Shown: piece after piece, positions 1 to 11,668 of the stretch
How positions within the stretch are numbered: the stretch's first letter is position 1
How the letters are laid out: every line of letters starts with the position of its first letter
Assembly: GCA_035578905.1 (NCBI GenBank)
Contig: JAQJVL010000571.1
Coordinates: 124,001 to 188,000 of the forward strand
Length of the DNA stretch: 64,000 nt
Direction: 5' to 3'
Source of the DNA: Stictocephala bisonia
Lineage: Eukaryota > Arthropoda > Insecta > Hemiptera > Membracidae
The notes under the pieces: model-generated
Database searches by the model: none
Told to the model about the DNA's origin: nothing
The model's input: only the letters and a program-made list of their open reading frames with translations
Translations under genes and position numbers: made by a program

Positions 1-851
1 ATATGGATTAACACTGACTTACTAGTCATATTACTGTTTCTTTCACGCTCCAAAATGTATCGATAAATATGTGCTTAATATATAAATGTACATTTTAAGT
101 GTTTTCATTATTGAAGGATTTTTTTCTAATACATGTAGAACTGAAGGTTATCTCATAAATTTAGAAGTGGAGTTATCAATATGCCTTTGCCATATAACAA
201 ATTTGACTACGTTCTCATCTCGTGTTGTTTTTCTTTACATCATCCTTACTGATCTCGCCGACACTATTATTACCATCGAACATATAACTACCGCTGTACG
301 GATGTAGGTGGGTGGGAAGGCCATTACCATCGTTAATATATGGGAGGCCAGGAGGGATCAGTCTTAACGATGGAAATTGTGCGGTAATTATACCTTGTCG
401 TACTACAGTACTGTACCATTAGGAATTCTCCAAGGATCAAATATAGGACCATTACTTTTTATAATCTTTCTAAATCATAGTAAAAATGTTTTAAATCCAC
501 AGATCATTATAATAAGTGGATGACTTGAAATTATTAAAATCAACCAACATACATCAATGACGATTATATAAAATACAACAAGATACATCTTCGTTGAAGT
601 GGAGTTGGGAAATCAGTTTGGCCATATCAAGTGTTCCGTAGTATCGTGGTATTGTTAGTAAATTATTTTCTAACTGTTTAACAACATTTACACGAGTTTT
701 TTACAATAACTTTGCTCTGTACTGCATTAACATGAAAAATTTTCATTCATGTTTTCAATATGGAAGTATATTATTTCTAAGGCTTGAAATGAAATGCTCT
801 TAGGAATCCTAAAAATGCAATTTATAGTAAACCACTTGCTATTTTATTTTA
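1..851. other. AT-rich intergenic sequence
   Basis: No gene is seen. The only structure is one diverged copy of the dispersed G-rich unit near 300-350. The short open frame at 86-307 has no recognisable domain and I treat it as chance. Confidence 0.6.
297..352 (-). repeat. Single copy of dispersed G-rich minisatellite unit
   Basis: The stretch reads gtgggtgggaaggccattac followed by an ATATGGG-type end. It resembles the inverted orientation of the units that form arrays at 10.3-11.0 and 13.5-15.1 kb. One diverged copy only. Confidence 0.4.
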
Positions 852-853
852 TA

Positions 854-1411
854 GGCTGTTTGGGAACACTTTAGCCGAACTTTGGGATTTATTTCTGGAC
901 ATAAGAACAAACAAAAAATTCATATGACAGTATAGTATATCTCGCTTCTTCAACCTTCTATTCGTATGTTTGTGTTTAAAAATGATAGTAAAATAATAAC
1001 TCAAGAACCATAAATGCCACAGATTTGAAATTGTGCATACTTTGTAAGGCTGATAGCACCTAAACTTACAATTATATTTTATATATTTTGTTCAATCGTT
1101 TTAAAATAGCTTATCTTAGGATTTAAAGGTGTTTTTATCAATTTTTCATTTTTAAAACGTAAGCTATTCCTAAACGATTGAACAAAATATATTGAAAATC
1201 ATTGTACGTCATATTTTTTTCAATCATATCAACGTAAGGGATATTTTAAATATATGACATTTATGGTTCCTTAGTTATTTTAATTTATAAAAATCACGAC
1301 GTTATGAACAGAGGGTTAACAAAGTGAGATAGACCATACTGTTATATGGCTTTTATTTTCATGTACAGAACTAAACCCCTAGGTTTGGCTAGAGAATTTC
1401 CAAACACCCTG
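854..1411. mobile_element. Foldback (MITE-like) element, Tc1/mariner-type ends
   Basis: The right end reads ccaaacaccctg followed by TA. The left end reads ggctgtttggg preceded by TA, so the two ends are inverted copies with a two-base difference at the left tip. Matching continues inward: the left arm carries gaaccataaatgcca and the right arm the complement of a near-identical string. The inner arms meet as a clear hairpin at about 1082-1111 and 1160-1191 (attttgttcaatcg and its complement). There is no transposase frame. The flanking TA suggests mobilisation by a Tc1/mariner transposase. The arms are noticeably diverged, so the copy is old. Confidence 0.65.
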
Positions 1412-2840
1412 TATATTATAGGGCTAGACATAAATGATGAGAAGTAATATATCGCACGTTTGAAAGATCATTTGGTAGTTATGAATCCAGCGAACGTCAA
1501 TCTTAGCTGATGCAAAAATATGGTGAAGGTTCTGCCTATACAAGGATAATATGTACAAGATTTTCGCTAGAATATTTTTCTCCTCTTAAAGAATTGTTAA
1601 ATGTAAAAAACAAAAATAATAATAAATTTTGCGTATATATTGAATACTGACATTTCCACTTATTAACAATATTAAACTGAATATTGGATTACCTTACAAA
1701 CAATAAATAAGCCGTTATAACACTTTATCGACTGGCGTTCTAATTAAAATATAAACGTAAAACCTTTAAAACTACAGAAAATGGCTCAGTTAAGGAAACA
1801 TTGAGATAACATACAGTAAGTAATGGTTTTTTAATTGTAATGTATAGGTGTAATGCATATTTTGGATAAATAAATAATTATTATTATTACATTTGATTCT
1901 ACCTAACGATAAAAGTATGATTTTGCTGCAAAAATCATGTTAAAATTAGTAAATTCTGACTTATATGTAGGTGAAGATGGTACTCAGTGACATTACGTTA
2001 CGAAATTGACAATTGATGGCGATAGTAATTGAATGGATATTATCATTAACTCCTGCATAATTTATATTAACCATCATAAAATCTATCAGAGTTTTCTTTA
2101 TGATATTTGACACTATTGAAAGACAATGAATTGAACAGGTAATCATAATTCATAATCCCCTTTAATTATAATCATTTGTTGTTTGAACCTAAAACTATTT
2201 ATAATGTTATCTTAGAATCATAACAATTTAAATAAGAATAAAAAGTATGATAATAGTTTAAAACTTAAAGTACAACGTCTGTTTATCTTAGCTGTGTATT
2301 AGTATTATTTACAGTAATGCTTATGGAGAAAATGTATTTTACAATCAAAACATGTTTGTAACACTTACGAGCATTAACCAAGGTATCTGTTGACAGATGT
2401 GGACTCATATTTGTATATTATTTATTTACTTTGGCGATTCTTAATTAAGTATACCAACATTAGCATATTGAGACCCTCGGTATGAGTAGGGTGGAATGTG
2501 TGTTTATGACTGAAAACCGCTGGTTTTTGACTACCACCGATTTGAATCGGTCGGTGGGTGTGTCTCCACTGCCATACTTGTATGGGTGGTGTAACAATTA
2601 ATTGTTAATTGTTTCATTATAATTAAATTAGAAAATTGTATTTAGAAAATGGTAAATATTGTAAGAACTGAGAGGTTTAGGAGTTTGGTTTGTTTTCCAA
2701 AAGTTTTCGATATAAATTCTCCAAGTTTTGAGAAAAATTCAGATTCTTCCCCTTTCAAATAAAAAAGTAGTTTTTCCCATATAAATTAGCTAAATAACCA
2801 GTATTTTCAAGTCTGTTAATTTCCTGTCAATCTCATGCGA
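1412..2840. other. AT-rich intergenic sequence
   Basis: No gene is seen. A weak fragment rich in GGTGGGTG with a TGTATGGG-type string lies at about 2530-2595 and may be another remnant of the dispersed minisatellite unit. The minus-strand open frame at 1961-2146 has no recognisable features. Confidence 0.6.
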
Positions 2841-3183
2841 CATGTTTTCTGAAGGCAACATGTTTGGTGGCCTTATCTGTTCAGATGTTCTGGTTTAGAG
2901 GGTTCTAATTGGTTGATTTTGCTTCTAGAGTTAAGAGGGGGTAGGTCCGTGGGTTGAAGCTTGCGTGCGTTCGAGCAGTTCAACGAAACCTTCTGGTGTG
3001 TGACCACTTACGATCCTCTTTCGAGAACACAGCGATTTTACCGTTTTCGGTGTTCTTTACCGTTACAGCAATTTTCTTTGTTCTGTTCGCGTGTGAGTGA
3101 GAGGGTGTATGCCGGTCGAGCTTTGTTGTGGACACTTTTGGATTTAAACCTCCAGGACAGCTACATCTCCCGGAGGCAATTTT
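2841..3183. other. GC-richer island, unidentified
   Basis: Base composition is clearly richer in G and C than the flanks, and the island ends abruptly in a low-complexity AATTTTAAAG tract. A 74-codon plus-strand open frame (2961-3185) lies inside, but its product has no recognisable motif and no splice sites stand out. It could be the 5' leader of an old retroelement, a noncoding exon, or a relic of a gene. I cannot choose between these. Confidence 0.3.
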
Positions 3184-3310
3184 AAGGCAATTTTAAAGAA
3201 ATTTAAAGAAATTAAGAAATTTTGAAATTTAAAGCAATTTTGAATAAAAAAATTTTTAAATTTTAAAGAATTTTAAAGGAATTTATAGAATTTTAAAGTA
3301 TTTAGAAAAT
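3184..3310. repeat. Low-complexity AATTTTAAAG-type degenerate tandem repeat
   Basis: Short degenerate copies of caattttaaag/gaaatttaaag follow one another for about 125 bases directly after the GC-richer island. The unit is about 10-13 bases and imperfect. Confidence 0.6.
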
Positions 3311-4267
3311 TTATTACAATTTTTAATTTTGAAATTTTTGATTTAATAGTTGAAAGAAATTAACTAAAAAAGTCAAATAAATAAAAAAGGTTCTGGTCTG
3401 AAGATATTTAATTTATTATTTTGGAAGATTTGTTTTAATTTATTTATGTTCCATTGAGTCAATAAGAGAAGAGATATTTTTATTTTCGTTTTTATTATTA
3501 TTTGTAGAAGAAACCAATTTTTATTTGTTGAAGTAATATATAAGAAGATAAATAAAGAAACATTTGTATCATTGAAGAAGTTTTATTTTAATCTCTCATT
3601 TAAGTTTGTTCAACATATCAAAAATGAATAGTAGCTTTAATAAGGCTACAGTGGGTGGGGGCAATACCATCGTGTGCGTATGGTTGGGTGGTTGATACAA
3701 ATGAAAACTGTACAAATAAATAAATGTAAAACCACTTCAACAATGAAAGTATATGGCAAGACTGGGATACCTTTATCAATGAGGATATTTGTTTCAACAA
3801 AGTAAAGATAGTGTTAATTATTATTATGAATTTGTCAAATTATTGAGTAAGAAACGCGGTAAAGCCTAATTTTAGAACACAGACCAAAGTGAGAGAAGAA
3901 TTATTAGGTCTCGAGAAGTTGCAAAGTCACTAATAGAGTTTTGTTGACTTTACTTTGAATGTAATTCGAATAAACCCGGACAAGTTTCCTCTTCTAAGGA
4001 ATGAGTTTGAATTCTTACTTGGATACCAAATTTTTTTAGCTACCATTATACCTGGAACTATGAATGAACCTATTGTATTCTCCCCTATTTATTGACTCAA
4101 GGAGTTACAGTAAAATATTACTGGTATTGATTTTTTTTAGTATTGAAATGTTTTCTTCTCTAAACAGGTGTCCACCATCATTTGAATGAAAAATCTTTTT
4201 TTAAGAGATTATATTAAAGGAATTATTACATTTTGCGCTTAAGTGTTCATTATTCCTATTTGATAGA
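3311..4267. other. AT-rich intergenic sequence
   Basis: No gene is seen. One diverged copy of the dispersed G-rich unit lies at about 3648-3700. Confidence 0.55.
3648..3700 (-). repeat. Single copy of dispersed G-rich minisatellite unit
   Basis: The sequence acagtgggtgggggcaatac, followed by a gtatggttgggtgg string, matches the inverted orientation of the unit arrayed at 10.3 and 13.5 kb. Confidence 0.45.
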
Positions 4268-4269
4268 TA

Positions 4270-4300
4270 CAGGGTGTTGAACAAGTATAGAACCACTTTA
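4270..4300 (+). repeat. Transposon terminal-repeat-like end (left)
   Basis: The string cagggtgttgaacaagtata is preceded by TA at 4268-4269. This is the typical start of a Tc1/mariner-family terminal repeat. It lies about 575 bases upstream of the decayed transposase at 4845-5192 and on its 5' side, so it is plausibly the left end of that element. I found no matching right end. Confidence 0.45.
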
Positions 4301-4844
4301 ATTTATCTTAAATGGGTCCAGTTAAATAATTGTAGATAGTATTTTGTGTATTTTGATGTAGTTTTGTAGTTTTTTTTCAAACTAGAAGGTAATGCCCGTT
4401 AAAGATATCGTACAACATGTAAATGAAAGGCTATAATGAGTTTCCCATATATTTAAAGCCAATTTCTCCTAAATAAGACTCCACAAGTTTCAAGTCAAAA
4501 GACCTACCCTATCAGAAATGGTGACTTGTTAACATTTCTTAACAGTGATATTTGAGTTAGAATTCGACACGTTGTAAAATCCAGGTATGAAACTATGTAT
4601 TTGATTAAAGAAATGGAAAATTATCTTTATAAAATAGTATTGACATAATGGTACAAATAACTTATCAACCTTCGCAGTGGCATTTACAAAGATTAAGTTT
4701 TTTAAGTGACACCCTGAAAAAGTTAACATGCGGGTTGGCATTTTTGGATGACAAGTAATAGGGTATTTTATTAGTTGAAACTTGAACCATGAAAAGTATC
4801 TTCATATGCTCTAGAATGACGTAATCCCTGCTATTTATATTTCA

Positions 4845-5192
4845 GGCCAATATTTTTCTATAGTCAGGTTTAAGCTGAATGGAGCACCTCCTCACAATAA
4901 CATACAAGTACGACAGTACTTAAATGAAATATTCCCGCAAATTGTAGTGGGCGAAGGGGAGCTTCAGAATGGCCCCCAAGATATGTTACTGCTTGACTTT
5001 TTATTTTGGTAAAATTTGAGAAATAATGTCTACCAAATAAAACCTCACGATTTAGGCGAGCCAAGACAACGAATTGTACCAAAAACGACACTAATTTCTG
5101 AACATAACCCATTATAAACTTTCTACACACGGATTCCAAACTGACAGATGGAGTACATTTTGAACATTTATTGTAAACATTTACTAAATTAA
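4845..5192 (+). pseudogene. Decayed DDE (DD41D-like) transposase fragment
   Basis: Read in one frame from 4869 to 5192, the translation follows the C-terminal half of Tc1/mariner DD41D-type transposases. FKLNGAPPHNNIQVRQYLNE matches the usual FQQDGAPPH block. A damaged PRSPDLTPLDF block survives as MLLLDFLFW. VYQIKPHDLGEPRQRIV matches the conserved C-terminal VYxTxPxxLEELKxRI region. The second catalytic Asp is Asn, and four stop codons interrupt about 107 codons without a frameshift. Upstream, GQYFS (from 4845) may be the GPYFF block, which would mean about 30 residues between it and FKLNG are deleted. The N-terminal DNA-binding half is not recognisable. It cannot encode a working enzyme. 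It is related to, but clearly older than, the element at 58883-61554. A 141-codon open frame on the opposite strand here (4870-5295) is an antisense shadow. Confidence 0.75.
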
Positions 5193-6139
5193 GGTGGTGG
5201 ATTTCCAAGTCTGCATTTAATAATACGTAAAATTTTTGATTAACTGGCTTTACTTCTTTAACCACAAATGAATTAATTCTAAATATCTTCGTCAAGGAAA
5301 TAAAATGTTACTTGCAAGTAAACCTCAGTAAACACCAAAGTTAAAATCTTCTATAGCACGTTCTTTTGAAGTAAAATTTCTGTAAAATCTCTATAGCAAA
5401 TTGTTCATGTTTGTCTAGATTAAAATGAAAATCAAACGTAGTACTGATACATTTGTTTTATACTTTTTTCTTTGGGGGGGGGGGGGGGGTCATATCTTTT
5501 TTGATAACCCAACGTTTTGATATTAACTCTAAAATTGTAAAAAGATTTTAAAAATATATTGTAAAATTTGAATAAATTATTTATATGATATTTTATTTAA
5601 AAAAACCAAATGCAAGGTAAGCATTACATTTTTAAACATACTTAACATAAAAATTTAATGTTACTGACTGTGATTATGTACAAGAGAGGGACGTAAAACA
5701 GAAGAGTAGAACATCACTGTACCAACTGTGAGATAAATAATTGTATGTCAAACAATATTATTGTTGAAAAAAGAATATTTAAAAAAAGTTTACAATTATA
5801 AGAAAAACTATAACGATTAAAACCCTTAAAATTTAGGTTAGAAAATTAAATGTCAACAATTAGCATTTACTGGATAATTAACATAAACTGGATAAACTAA
5901 ATATTTGGGGTTATGTTGGGACAAACTACTAATATTGCAACTAATAATTAAATAAATGTTATTGTTTTAATATATTTTCATAAAATAATTTATTGTTTTG
6001 TTGTTAAAATATATCAATTTGATAGTGAAATCTGATGACAGAAAAAAACTATTTGTTGAAGTATATATAAATGTAATCACTGACGTAGACATTTTTATTA
6101 ATAACACGTGACTAAAAATGCTAATTATAATTAAAAATT
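5193..6139. other. AT-rich intergenic sequence
   Basis: No gene is seen. It contains the poly-G tract at 5474-5489. Confidence 0.6.
5474..5489 (+). repeat. Poly-G run of 16
   Basis: Sixteen consecutive G in otherwise AT-rich sequence, capable in principle of forming G-quadruplex. Its exact length may be a sequencing estimate. Confidence 0.85.
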
Positions 6140-6262
6140 CAGTACAAGTAAACGTCACACAACACAAATTTATTACAATATAAGCACAAAATGCACAAAT
6201 ATTATGGTGATCGATTTCGGTGAACCACGCTCACCTTCCTCAGACCAGAGGTATTCACAAAA
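6140..6262 (+). mobile_element. Solo arm of the 692-bp foldback element
   Basis: From cagtacaagtaaacgtcac through the string cctcagaccagaggtattca, this matches the outer ~120 bases of the left arm of the foldback element at 47201-47892. No opposite arm lies nearby, so it is a truncated or decayed copy. Similarity stops near 6262. Confidence 0.75.
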
Positions 6263-8337
6263 GAAATCAAATAAAAATTGTTTGAATTAGATTAAATATT
6301 TACTGAAAATAGTAAATAAAGTATTGAAATTTGTTCTCTTCCATCATTCTTGATAAATAAATCTCATGTTGTATCATTTTTCAAATGTTTAAATATAATC
6401 TAAATAAATGTATGTTTAATATTTGCCTTATATCTGCAATTAAAACGCCTACTTAAAAATATTCCGTATAAGTCAATCATAATAATTATGTAATTTATCC
6501 TGTAAATTCTGACTTCACAAACATCATATTTATATATGAATTAACTTTTTTAATAAATTTCCACGATGAAAAAAATCATTTTTAAGCTTTTAAAAGTTGA
6601 ATGAATTAAAACGTAATTTAGCACAAGCTTAGTATATTCTGTCATACCTTTGGAAGCAAGGTATGACATCAGATCTGAGAAGGTAAAGTTATGATGGCAA
6701 ATAAACATCTTAATAGACCAAATAACAGGTTAATGTCCTCAATACTTAGATTGTATCTAATTAAAGGATATTTTGTTTTGTAAAAATATATTTACTATTG
6801 ACAAAATTGAATTCAGCACCTACAAGTTTTAATAAAACCAATATACTAACAGAATATTCCAAATGTAATAAAGTACAGAAAAACTGGTTATACTTCTTCC
6901 ATACCTGTCTAGGAACGTAAATAATAAACAACTATCTTTTTTTATTAAAATGATTATGTAAATGAATGAGATTAATAAACTGTAAATTTATTGTTAAATA
7001 TAAAACCAATTTTAATACCTAATTAATCCATTACCATCAATAGATTCATTCCATTTTCTTCCATTGAAATACGAACTAGGCCACTGAATATGTTGCCTGA
7101 AAATGTAATGCTTCAATAGAACTTAATGAAGTGAGTAGTTTTACACTTGGAAAAACACCGATTGCAGTAGTAAAACTTGGCCGTTTGTTTTGTAGTATAG
7201 ACTCAGTGAAGAGAAAACTTATTTTTGATTTTAGTGAGTTACAAACCTACCTCAAATAAATATAGATGAGCAAACAAATTTAACGTCTGTATTTAAATTC
7301 AATAATGTACTTTATAAGGTTTAGGAAATTACTAAATAAAGTTCAGTGATACATAATAATAATAAATTAATAGCAATAATTACCGTTTCGTCTCCGAACT
7401 TTCGAATCAAAATTATTCAATTACAATTAAGTCTAACTCAGCCAATTATATCTTTGAATATTTTTATCGAACATATGTGTGCAAAGTTTAGTACGAATTT
7501 TAAGTCTTATTTCGTAACCCTATTATCATAATAAAACTGATTTATTTAATGTATAACCTTTTAAAAGCAATAAAATAATGATCATGATGTTGTTTGTTTT
7601 TAATACAATTCTATAATTTTTTATATAAAATTTATTTAATTTTATAATTATATAAAAATTCTATAATTTATTTAACGTGTTTTTTATTTATACTAAAATA
7701 TATAAATTATTTTTCTTGATTAGTAATTAATGTATGCACATTGTTGTAAATAAAATAAAAACGTCACTTTGATAGACATGTATGTTTTATTGCCTTATAT
7801 TAACATTGTAATTTAGTAAAAAAAAACATGTTTATAATCCCTATTCTGTAGTAACGGTAATAATGTTATACTTATATTTCTGTGAAGTATCCTTCAGGAA
7901 TGACTTTAACTCTCAGAATTTTTTTTAAAACAGTTACCTCAAATTAATAATTTATATAGTTATTATAAACCTAATTAACTAAACCTAAAAAATGCTAAAC
8001 TATTTTGCATTCGTTTTTAATATTTAATAATTATTAACATTTAATTTGAACTAATAAACTGGTAGTTCGTATTTCTGCCATTCCTTATAATGTTTTGTAA
8101 AGTATAGTAATGAGCTAAACTTGTTAACTACGATATGTATCTGTATTTAAATAATTAATGTATTGCTAAATTAGGTTTACATATTCCTATATTTGTATAT
8201 TTTAATAATTTAGAAACAAAATGTCAACAAACCCAACATAACCAAGTCGTTGCCGGCGTTTTCCATTTGATATATGTGGCATCTTTTGAATATATTTATG
8301 TTTCTGTATGATTATGGCCTCGGGATCATAGTTAATT
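6263..8337. other. AT-rich intergenic sequence
   Basis: No gene is seen. Around 7600-7690 there are local direct repeats of aattctataattt-type strings and AT-only runs. The open frame at 7346-7531 has no recognisable features. Confidence 0.6.
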
Positions 8338-8414
8338 AAAATCACGTTGCTGCAATAAAAATAAACAAAACTTTGAAAATCACGTTGTTGTAATAAAAAA
8401 TAAACAAAAGTTTG
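8338..8414 (+). repeat. Two-copy tandem duplication, ~38 bp
   Basis: The string aaatcacgttgctgcaataa and the bases that follow are repeated immediately with a few changes (second copy has gttgttgtaat). Two adjacent copies, about 38 bases each. Confidence 0.75.
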
Positions 8415-8620
8415 ATTATTATGTTAATGTTTAAACAACATATACGTGTGCAACTGTTCACTGAGGGGGTTATTAGCAATACAAGTAATACTGAACTTCC
8501 TTTACGTAACTAATTAAATTTTTGTTTTCAGGAATATTTATTATTATAAATATTATTTAAATTGGTTAATATTTATAGTAATAAATACTATATAAATAAT
8601 AAAAATATTATTATTATAAA

Positions 8621-8900
8621 TTGGTTGGTAGCGTAGTTGCTTCAATTCCAGCTTTATGTGCTAAAGGTTGTCAGTTCGATCCCAATCAGAGTCAATACAT
8701 TTTGAGAAGGATCAGCTGATAACCACCGGCTGTTCGTTTGTCATTGGACTATTAACTAATGACACTTTCTAAGGAATAGTCGGCCTTAGTTTGTAACAAT
8801 GACTACATTCGCACATCTACACTCATCACACTCATTCGAAATCCATATTCGCCCATATCTTGACGATCGGCGTCTTATTAATAAATAAAAAAAATAAATA
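8621..8900 (+). mobile_element. tRNA-derived SINE, family 1, near full length
   Basis: The head contains pol III promoter-like boxes: tagcgtagttgc (A box) and cagttcgatccc (B box). A conserved body follows, including gaccaccggctgttcg-like and aatgactacattcgc segments, ending in cgatcggcgtcttattaata and an AATAAA-rich tail. The same unit occurs in reverse at 28402-28688 and as a 3' piece at 48674-48776, which defines it as a family. It does not code for protein; mobilisation would need a LINE reverse transcriptase supplied in trans. The antisense open frame at 8786-9007 is a shadow of the SINE body. Confidence 0.8.
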
Positions 8901-10260
8901 TTAACTATCATGGGTGTGGGAAACATTACAAAACTAAGGTAGTCAATATTAAAAAATCTAGACAAAGCAAAATTATGAAAAACCTTTATGAAATGGGATA
9001 TCCCCACGAGCCGAGAAATTATTATTTAAGAACAGTAGACATTTCTAAAACGAATGACAATTCATTTAAGTGAGAAGAACAGTTTGTTTAGGATAAACTC
9101 TAGATTTAGTTGGTATTTTGCGTTATCAATTTAATTAAATGTTTTTGAAAATAAAATAAGTGATCTGATATCGGCTACATACTACCTTGAACCAATACAT
9201 TACGTGACGAAGGCGATGCAATAAATCTGCAATCATCTAGCAGCCGTCTGCATAAAATGTCATGTTAAAGCTAACACCAATCACCTCAAGGCATTGACAT
9301 AAGCTACACGACGAGGGAGATTCAATCAATCTGCACTCTATCGGTGAATGTCATAGGTTTCCAATTGTAATATGTCCATAGAACTTTAGCCTATGACTCC
9401 TCATGACATAATGGACATCAGTGACATAAATTGATAATCTGAATACTTTTATTTGAATAACAAATGTTTAAAAACCTATCTTAAACACCCAATGTTCTTA
9501 GTTTTCCTGGAAAATCCACCTCAAAACAATTTTATAGTTATTTGTATGTGGGAGAATGCATTTACTGTACAGAACGTAGGTTTGCCTTGAACATACAGGG
9601 AATATCCATTAAACCCCCAACGGAACGTGAAGAACTAGGTCATAACTAACTCGAACAACTTAAGACCATGTGTTTAAATCCCCTTTGGAACTCACCAACG
9701 TTATACGTAAAGCATAAGAGTCATTCAGGCATCCCTCTTCAAGTTTTTCATTTCATACCACTAAAACACAAGCAAAAACTGCGTTCCACGGGTTCTCGAT
9801 TCGGAGCTTAACCTCAGAAATGGCAGTTGCTGAAACATTACCTATAGTGCGGGCAAGTCACCTTATTTCTTTTGTAAAGCATCTACATACTAGACGGTAT
9901 GATGAACATTGTCATTGTTCCCCAGAGAGCTTGTACACCAAAGAGAGCTTACTTTCCCCATACTATGGAGATACTTTCTTAATTCAATCTTTCCGAGGCC
10001 ACGATCCGCCCAAAAGTAGAGGATTGATATGAGACGAAATGTCTAATAGTAATTTGTTTCTCGTCCTATCTCCATTTCCGAGCTTCTAGTGTTACTGTTG
10101 TCACAGCTTGTTTCTTCCCTACTTGGGAGAAATGTGGAAATTACATACTCAATAGTAGGAGTTAAGATCCCTAAACTACTCCTCTCTTTTATTAGATTTA
10201 CTTATGTAGAATACCTATGAAAAACACACACACACATATAAATAAATAAATATATATATA
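8901..10260. other. Intergenic, partly GC-richer, with an unrecognised open frame
   Basis: Between about 9170 and 10100 the sequence is less AT-rich than the flanks. A 70-codon plus-strand frame at 9820-10032 (starting MAVAETLPIVRAS) lies within it. No domain, splice site or family resemblance is visible. It could be decayed coding sequence of a transposon or host gene, or chance. Confidence 0.3.
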
Positions 10261-10266
10261 TATACT

Positions 10267-10436
10267 TGTTTGGGCAGTACTGTATGGGCAGGAGGGTGGG
10301 GCAGTACTGTATGGGCGGGAGGTTGGGCCAGTACTGTATGGGTGGGAGGGTGAGCCAGTACTGTATGGGCAGGAGGGTGTGCTAGTACTGTATGGGCGGG
10401 AGGGTATGCCAGTACTGTAAGGGCGGGAGGGTGGGT
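10267..10436 (-). repeat. G-rich minisatellite, ~29 bp x 6 (inverted orientation)
   Basis: About six copies of a unit containing cagtactgtatgggcgggag with a ggtgggc linker, each differing by a few bases. It is the reverse-complement orientation of the arrays at 10690-10965 and 13545-15115. A run of AATA and TA dinucleotides (about 10238-10264) precedes it. Confidence 0.85.
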
Positions 10437-10689
10437 GAATTTTGCGAATTTATCACTAAATAAAATTTAGTGGTATATCCTGGTTTATATATCCTGGTAT
10501 ATAGTGGTATCCTGGTTTATAACCATTTGGAGACCAGCCTGTAATACAAAGGGTGAGCCAGATTATTTTAACAGTTTTTGCAACCTACAGACAATAGGTT
10601 TTGTTCAATTTAAAAAAAATGTTGATAACAGTATAGAATTGATTTTGAGACCGTAACTGTTCTCTGTTACTTATGGCTTTTAGGTTAGG

Positions 10690-10965
10690 TTAGCCACTAT
10701 TGTACCCACCCGCCCACCCATACACGTACAGTGGTATAGACCCAACCATACACGTAAAGTAGTATTGAGCCACCCGCCCACCCGTACACGTACAGTAATA
10801 TTGACTCACCCGCCCACCCATACACGCACAGTAGTATTGACCCACCCGCCTACCCATACACGTACAGTAGTATTGACCCACCCGCCCACCCATACACGTA
10901 CATTAGTATTGACCCACCCGACCACCTATACATTTACAGTAGTATTGATACTACTGTACTCCCCA
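10690..10965 (+). repeat. C-rich minisatellite, ~36 bp x 7
   Basis: About seven copies of a unit of the form acagtagtattgacccaccc followed by gcccacccatacacgt. Because 36 is divisible by three, open frames appear on both strands (plus 10765-10989, minus 10690-10893) with a 12-residue repeat. These are consequences of the repeat and show no sign of being genes. The array lies about 255 bases from the oppositely oriented array at 10267-10436. Confidence 0.85.
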
Positions 10966-11029
10966 ATACAAATACTTGTTACAATTTAACTCTGACTTTC
11001 ACCAATACAACTATTTTCGTGTCCTCTTT

Positions 11030-11437
11030 TAATCAGGCAAAACGCCGTCCCGCCGAAAAGTTGCTTCCGCAGAGCCCCTCGGTATCGCAGAATTTCCATT
11101 TCCGGTCACTAACCATCACTACTATAGACAAGGAGATTATACATTGGCTGATAGGACCACTAGGTTGCTGGATAAGCTGATCTGGGCCTCTTTACTATCC
11201 AGCAGAATGGGAAATGTGAAAACTCGAGCTGTAAGCTGTACCATCTATCTGATCATTACATGATGACATGCAGTTGTACAATAAAGGAAACAAAGTGATT
11301 TATAAAATCATAACAAATGCAATTGGACGGAAGATAAAAATGTGTACTGTATATACAAGTGGTTTTAACACAAATCAGCTGTGAAGTTACAGAATTGGGA
11401 CAGTCTGGTGACCCAATACCCAGCCACAGAATTGGTG
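11030..11437. other. Unidentified intergenic, locally GC-richer
   Basis: The first ~220 bases are richer in G and C. No frame, promoter or known repeat can be named. Confidence 0.4.
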
Positions 11438-11668
11438 ACAGTAATATCTTGCTCTGTATATTGTAATCTATTACACATTAATAGTACCGAACCTGTACTA
11501 AAACCTTATAATAGTTATAACGGAAAATATTATCCATAAAAATAAATATTTATATGTGTCACCGTTGTTAAAGTTTATTCATTTATATCGATTTAGTTGG
11601 AAAACGATTATTTACTCGGTAATATTAATGTGTAATAGATTACAATATACAGAACAAGATATTACTGT
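11438..11668. repeat. Inverted repeat, 53-bp arms (small foldback element)
   Basis: The left arm, 11438-11490, starts acagtaatatcttgctctgt. The right arm, 11616-11668, is its near-perfect reverse complement. The arms enclose about 125 bases of AT-rich sequence. The compact hairpin without coding capacity suggests a MITE, but no target duplication is evident. Confidence 0.75.

Noticed and set aside
4870..5295. 141-codon open frame on the minus strand
   Set aside because: It is antisense to the clear, though decayed, transposase reading on the plus strand and has no recognisable domain.
10690..10989. Threonine/proline-rich 12-residue repeat protein
   Set aside because: It lies wholly in the 36-bp minisatellite and is open on both strands.
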